NCBI GenBank assembly: GCA_963691815.1
Contig: OY829659.1
Coordinates: forward strand, 18,270,741-18,334,740
Direction of reading: 5' to 3'
From: Echiichthys vipera
Taxonomy: Eukaryota > Chordata > Actinopteri > Perciformes > Trachinidae
Length of the DNA stretch: 64,000 bases
Notes under the pieces: model-generated
The model's database searches: none
The model's input: only the letters and a program-made list of their open reading frames with translations
What the model was told of the DNA's origin: nothing
Position numbers and translations under genes: made by a program
Part shown: one piece after another, positions 62,267 to 64,000 of the stretch
Layout: every line of letters begins with the position of its first letter
Numbering within the stretch: the stretch's first letter is position 1

Positions 62267-63195
62267 CCTGTTCGTCCCTGCCAGCATCCGCTCCCAGGTG
62301 CTCCAGTGGGGTCATTCATCTCGTCTCACCTGTCATCCCGGAATCACCAGAACCCTATCCCTTCTTTGTCGCCACTTCTGGTGGAAGACCATGGGTACGG
62401 ATACTCGGGAGTTTGTTCTGGCCTGCACCGTCTGCGCCCGGGGAAAGAATTCTCATCGCCCTCAAGCAGGTCTTCTCCGTCCTCTCCCCGTACCTGGTCG
62501 ACCTTTGCCCCATATTGCCTTGGATTTTTTTAATGGACTACCTGTTTCTCGAGGTAACGACACTATTGTCACTATTGTAGACTGCTTTTCTAAAATGGTG
62601 CACTTTGTCCCGCTTCCCAAGTTACCGTCCGCCATGGAGACGGCACAGATCCTGGTGGTCCACGGGATACCTGCGGACATCGTATTGGATCGTGGGCCCC
62701 CAATTCACCTCTCGGGTCTGGGAAGCCTTCTGCCAGGCTTTGGTAGCTAAGGTGAGCTTATCATCGGGGTTCCATCCCCAGTCCAACGGACAGACGGAGA
62801 GGGCTAATCAGGACCTTGAGACCGCTCTTCGTTGCATCTGTGCCCGCAATCCTTCGTCGTGGTCATCGCAACTCTCCTGGGTGGAGTATTCCCACAACTC
62901 CCTGACTTGCACCGCGACAGGTATGTCCCCCTTCGAGGCTTCGTTGGGCTACTTACCTCCTCTGTTTCCGGCCCAGGAAGCTGAGATAGCCGTCGAGGGG
63001 GGGACTCGAGGGACCTTGCTTCGAACGACGGAGCAGAATCGTAGGATGGTGGATCGCCATCGCATTCCTACGCCGAGGTACAGACCTGGACCAAGGGTTT
63101 GGCTGAGTTCTCAGGATATTCCCCTGAATGTCGCTTCGAAGAAGCTCGCTCCTCGCTTCATTGGTCCCTTTGACATTGACATTCCCCGTCGCTGA
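62202..63195 (+). pseudogene. pol: integrase, broken by frameshifts
   Basis: The recognisable part begins near 62262, in a different frame from RT. The HHCC zinc motif is visible (H-x6-H within GHSSRLTCHPG, and CTVC at 62424-62435). The catalytic core starts with IALDF and TIVDCFSK. A frame change near 62.70 kb falls at the second catalytic aspartate; the remainder (SSGFHPQSNGQTERANQDLE with the glutamate, then GMSPFEASLGY) continues to a stop at about 63195. The usual C-terminal extension, including any chromodomain, is cut off after KLAPRFIGPF. Confidence 0.87.
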
Positions 63196-63424
63196 GTTAA
63201 TCTAATCGTGTTTGTTCTTTTTCTCCGTAGTTTCCCGTGTTCCTGTTTCCTCGTACGTCTCCCTGATTCTTCCGTCATCTCCTCGTTCCTGTGCTTATTT
63301 TTCCCTGTAGTGTTTGCATTTTGTTATTAGTTATTATTAAACGTTTCTTTGTACTTTTACTCCGTGTCCGTGTCTGCATTGGGTCCACCCGTTTTTGTGT
63401 GTTATCTCTGTACCGTTCACGACA
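63196..63424 (+). repeat. Probable 3' LTR of the Ty3/gypsy element
   Basis: Non-coding T- and C-rich sequence follows integrase and contains ATTAAA near 63335, a possible polyadenylation signal. It ends TACCGTTCACGACA, a form common at the 3' edge of fish gypsy LTRs. The 5' LTR is missing, so the repeat cannot be confirmed within the window and the left edge is uncertain. Confidence 0.6.
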
Positions 63425-64000
63425 GGCACTGAAGTTGTTGTAGCTTTAAACAATGCCATCAGACAAAACTTGCACACTGTCTGCTCCACATATATCATGT
63501 TTCCTTGATTATCAGCTGGGGAGAGAGAAGGGTGGGGTGTGAAATGAGCCTCAGAAGCTATAGGAGAGTTATAAAAGGAGATGATGAGAGCTGGTGAGGT
63601 GTTGGGAAAAGATGTCTCAGCCTTTTTGCCAGCTTTCTCTTTTTTAAAAAGGTGAAAAAAAATCCTTTGTGGAGAGAGAAAAGGGAGGAATAGGGGTCTT
63701 AGACAGTTTCGGTTAAGCAAGGGCTTTCCTGCAGTACACCGGGAAATTGGACTTTAGCTTCGGCAGCTTCGACAGAAATTCAAGTGAGATCCAGGTGGAA
63801 AAGCCAGAATGCTCCTACATGAGAGAGGACAGAGAAGGTCAGAGGAAGGCAGGAGGGCAGACTCAAATGTGGAGCTGGAGGAAGCAGTAGAAATAGCAAG
63901 GAATGAGTCAGGTGGAGGAGGAGAGGACCAGATGGAGGCAGAGAGAGAGGAAGGGCAGAGAGACTGTGCCAAGCAGGGGGATCACGCAAAGATACCAAGT
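63425..64000. other. Purine-rich gene-free end of window
   Basis: From about 63780 the plus strand is rich in A and G. The minus-strand open frames over it (Ser/Pro/Leu-rich) are low-complexity products. No gene was recognised. Confidence 0.6.

Larger units (their letters stand above)
59919..63424 (+). mobile_element. Degenerate 5'-truncated Ty3/gypsy LTR retrotransposon
   Basis: In order: a gag fragment, a CCHC knuckle, protease, reverse transcriptase, damaged RNase H, integrase and a probable 3' LTR. The 5' LTR and the first part of gag are missing; recognisable gag begins near 59919. Gag changes frame near 60160; pol changes frame near 62.26 kb and again near 62.70 kb, and has an internal deletion near 61.79 kb. 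It cannot encode a working set of proteins. The domain order PR-RT-RH-IN identifies Ty3/gypsy rather than Ty1/copia or BEL. Parts of the reading frame are still long, so the insertion is not very old. Confidence 0.93.

Noticed and set aside
63754..63998. Two overlapping Ser/Pro/Leu-rich minus-strand open frames at the window end
   Set aside because: They lie over a purine-rich low-complexity stretch in two frames at once and show no domain.

Overview
The window is vertebrate nuclear DNA, most likely from a percomorph-type teleost fish. The genes are split into short exons with GT-AG introns, GC content is moderate to low, and the spacers are full of typical fish repeats: tRNA-derived SINEs with V-SINE cores, Tc1-type and hAT-type remnants, TTAA-flanked foldback elements and a Ty3/gypsy retrotransposon. 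There is no CRISPR array, operon or phage, and I saw no rRNA or functional tRNA gene.

Four protein-coding loci can be reconstructed exon by exon, each with in-phase splice sites. (1) scn4b, minus strand, 12373 to 3669: voltage-gated sodium channel beta-4 subunit, 5 coding exons, 231 aa. (2) mpzl2, minus strand, 26390 to 19713: myelin protein zero-like 2 (epithelial V-like antigen) adhesion protein. It has 4 clear coding exons and probably a fifth, strongly acidic C-terminal exon. (3) pafah1b2, plus strand, 32628 to 36111: catalytic subunit of the PAF-acetylhydrolase 1b complex, 5 coding exons, 229 aa, with a long 3' UTR reaching about 38350. (4) tagln, minus strand, 50625 to 49659: transgelin/SM22, 4 coding exons, 196 aa, with a probable non-coding first exon near 54.5 kb.

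A lone Ig-type exon related to mpzl2 exon 3 lies at 29299 to 29089, with no partner exons seen; it is probably a gene relic. The human orthologues of all four genes lie on 11q23.3, so the window is a compacted and rearranged piece of one ancestral block. The genes do not form a pathway: scn4b acts in excitable membranes, mpzl2 in epithelial adhesion, pafah1b2 in cytosolic lipid and dynein-linked signalling, and tagln in smooth-muscle actin.

Layout: 1-3.7 kb is repeat-rich flank; 3.7-12.4 kb scn4b; 12.4-17.8 kb spacer; 17.8-26.4 kb mpzl2 with its probable 3' UTR; 26.4-32 kb spacer with the lone exon, SINEs and a LINE fragment; 32-38.35 kb pafah1b2; 38.4-49.6 kb spacer with Tc1, SINE and foldback elements; 49.6-54.6 kb tagln; 54.8-59.9 kb spacer; 59.9-63.4 kb a degenerate 5'-truncated Ty3/gypsy element; 63.4-64 kb spacer. 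I found no convincing new biological system. The most interesting points are the acidic mpzl2 tail exon, the lone Ig exon with a changed splice donor, the altered beta-4 cytoplasmic blocking segment, and the compressed synteny.
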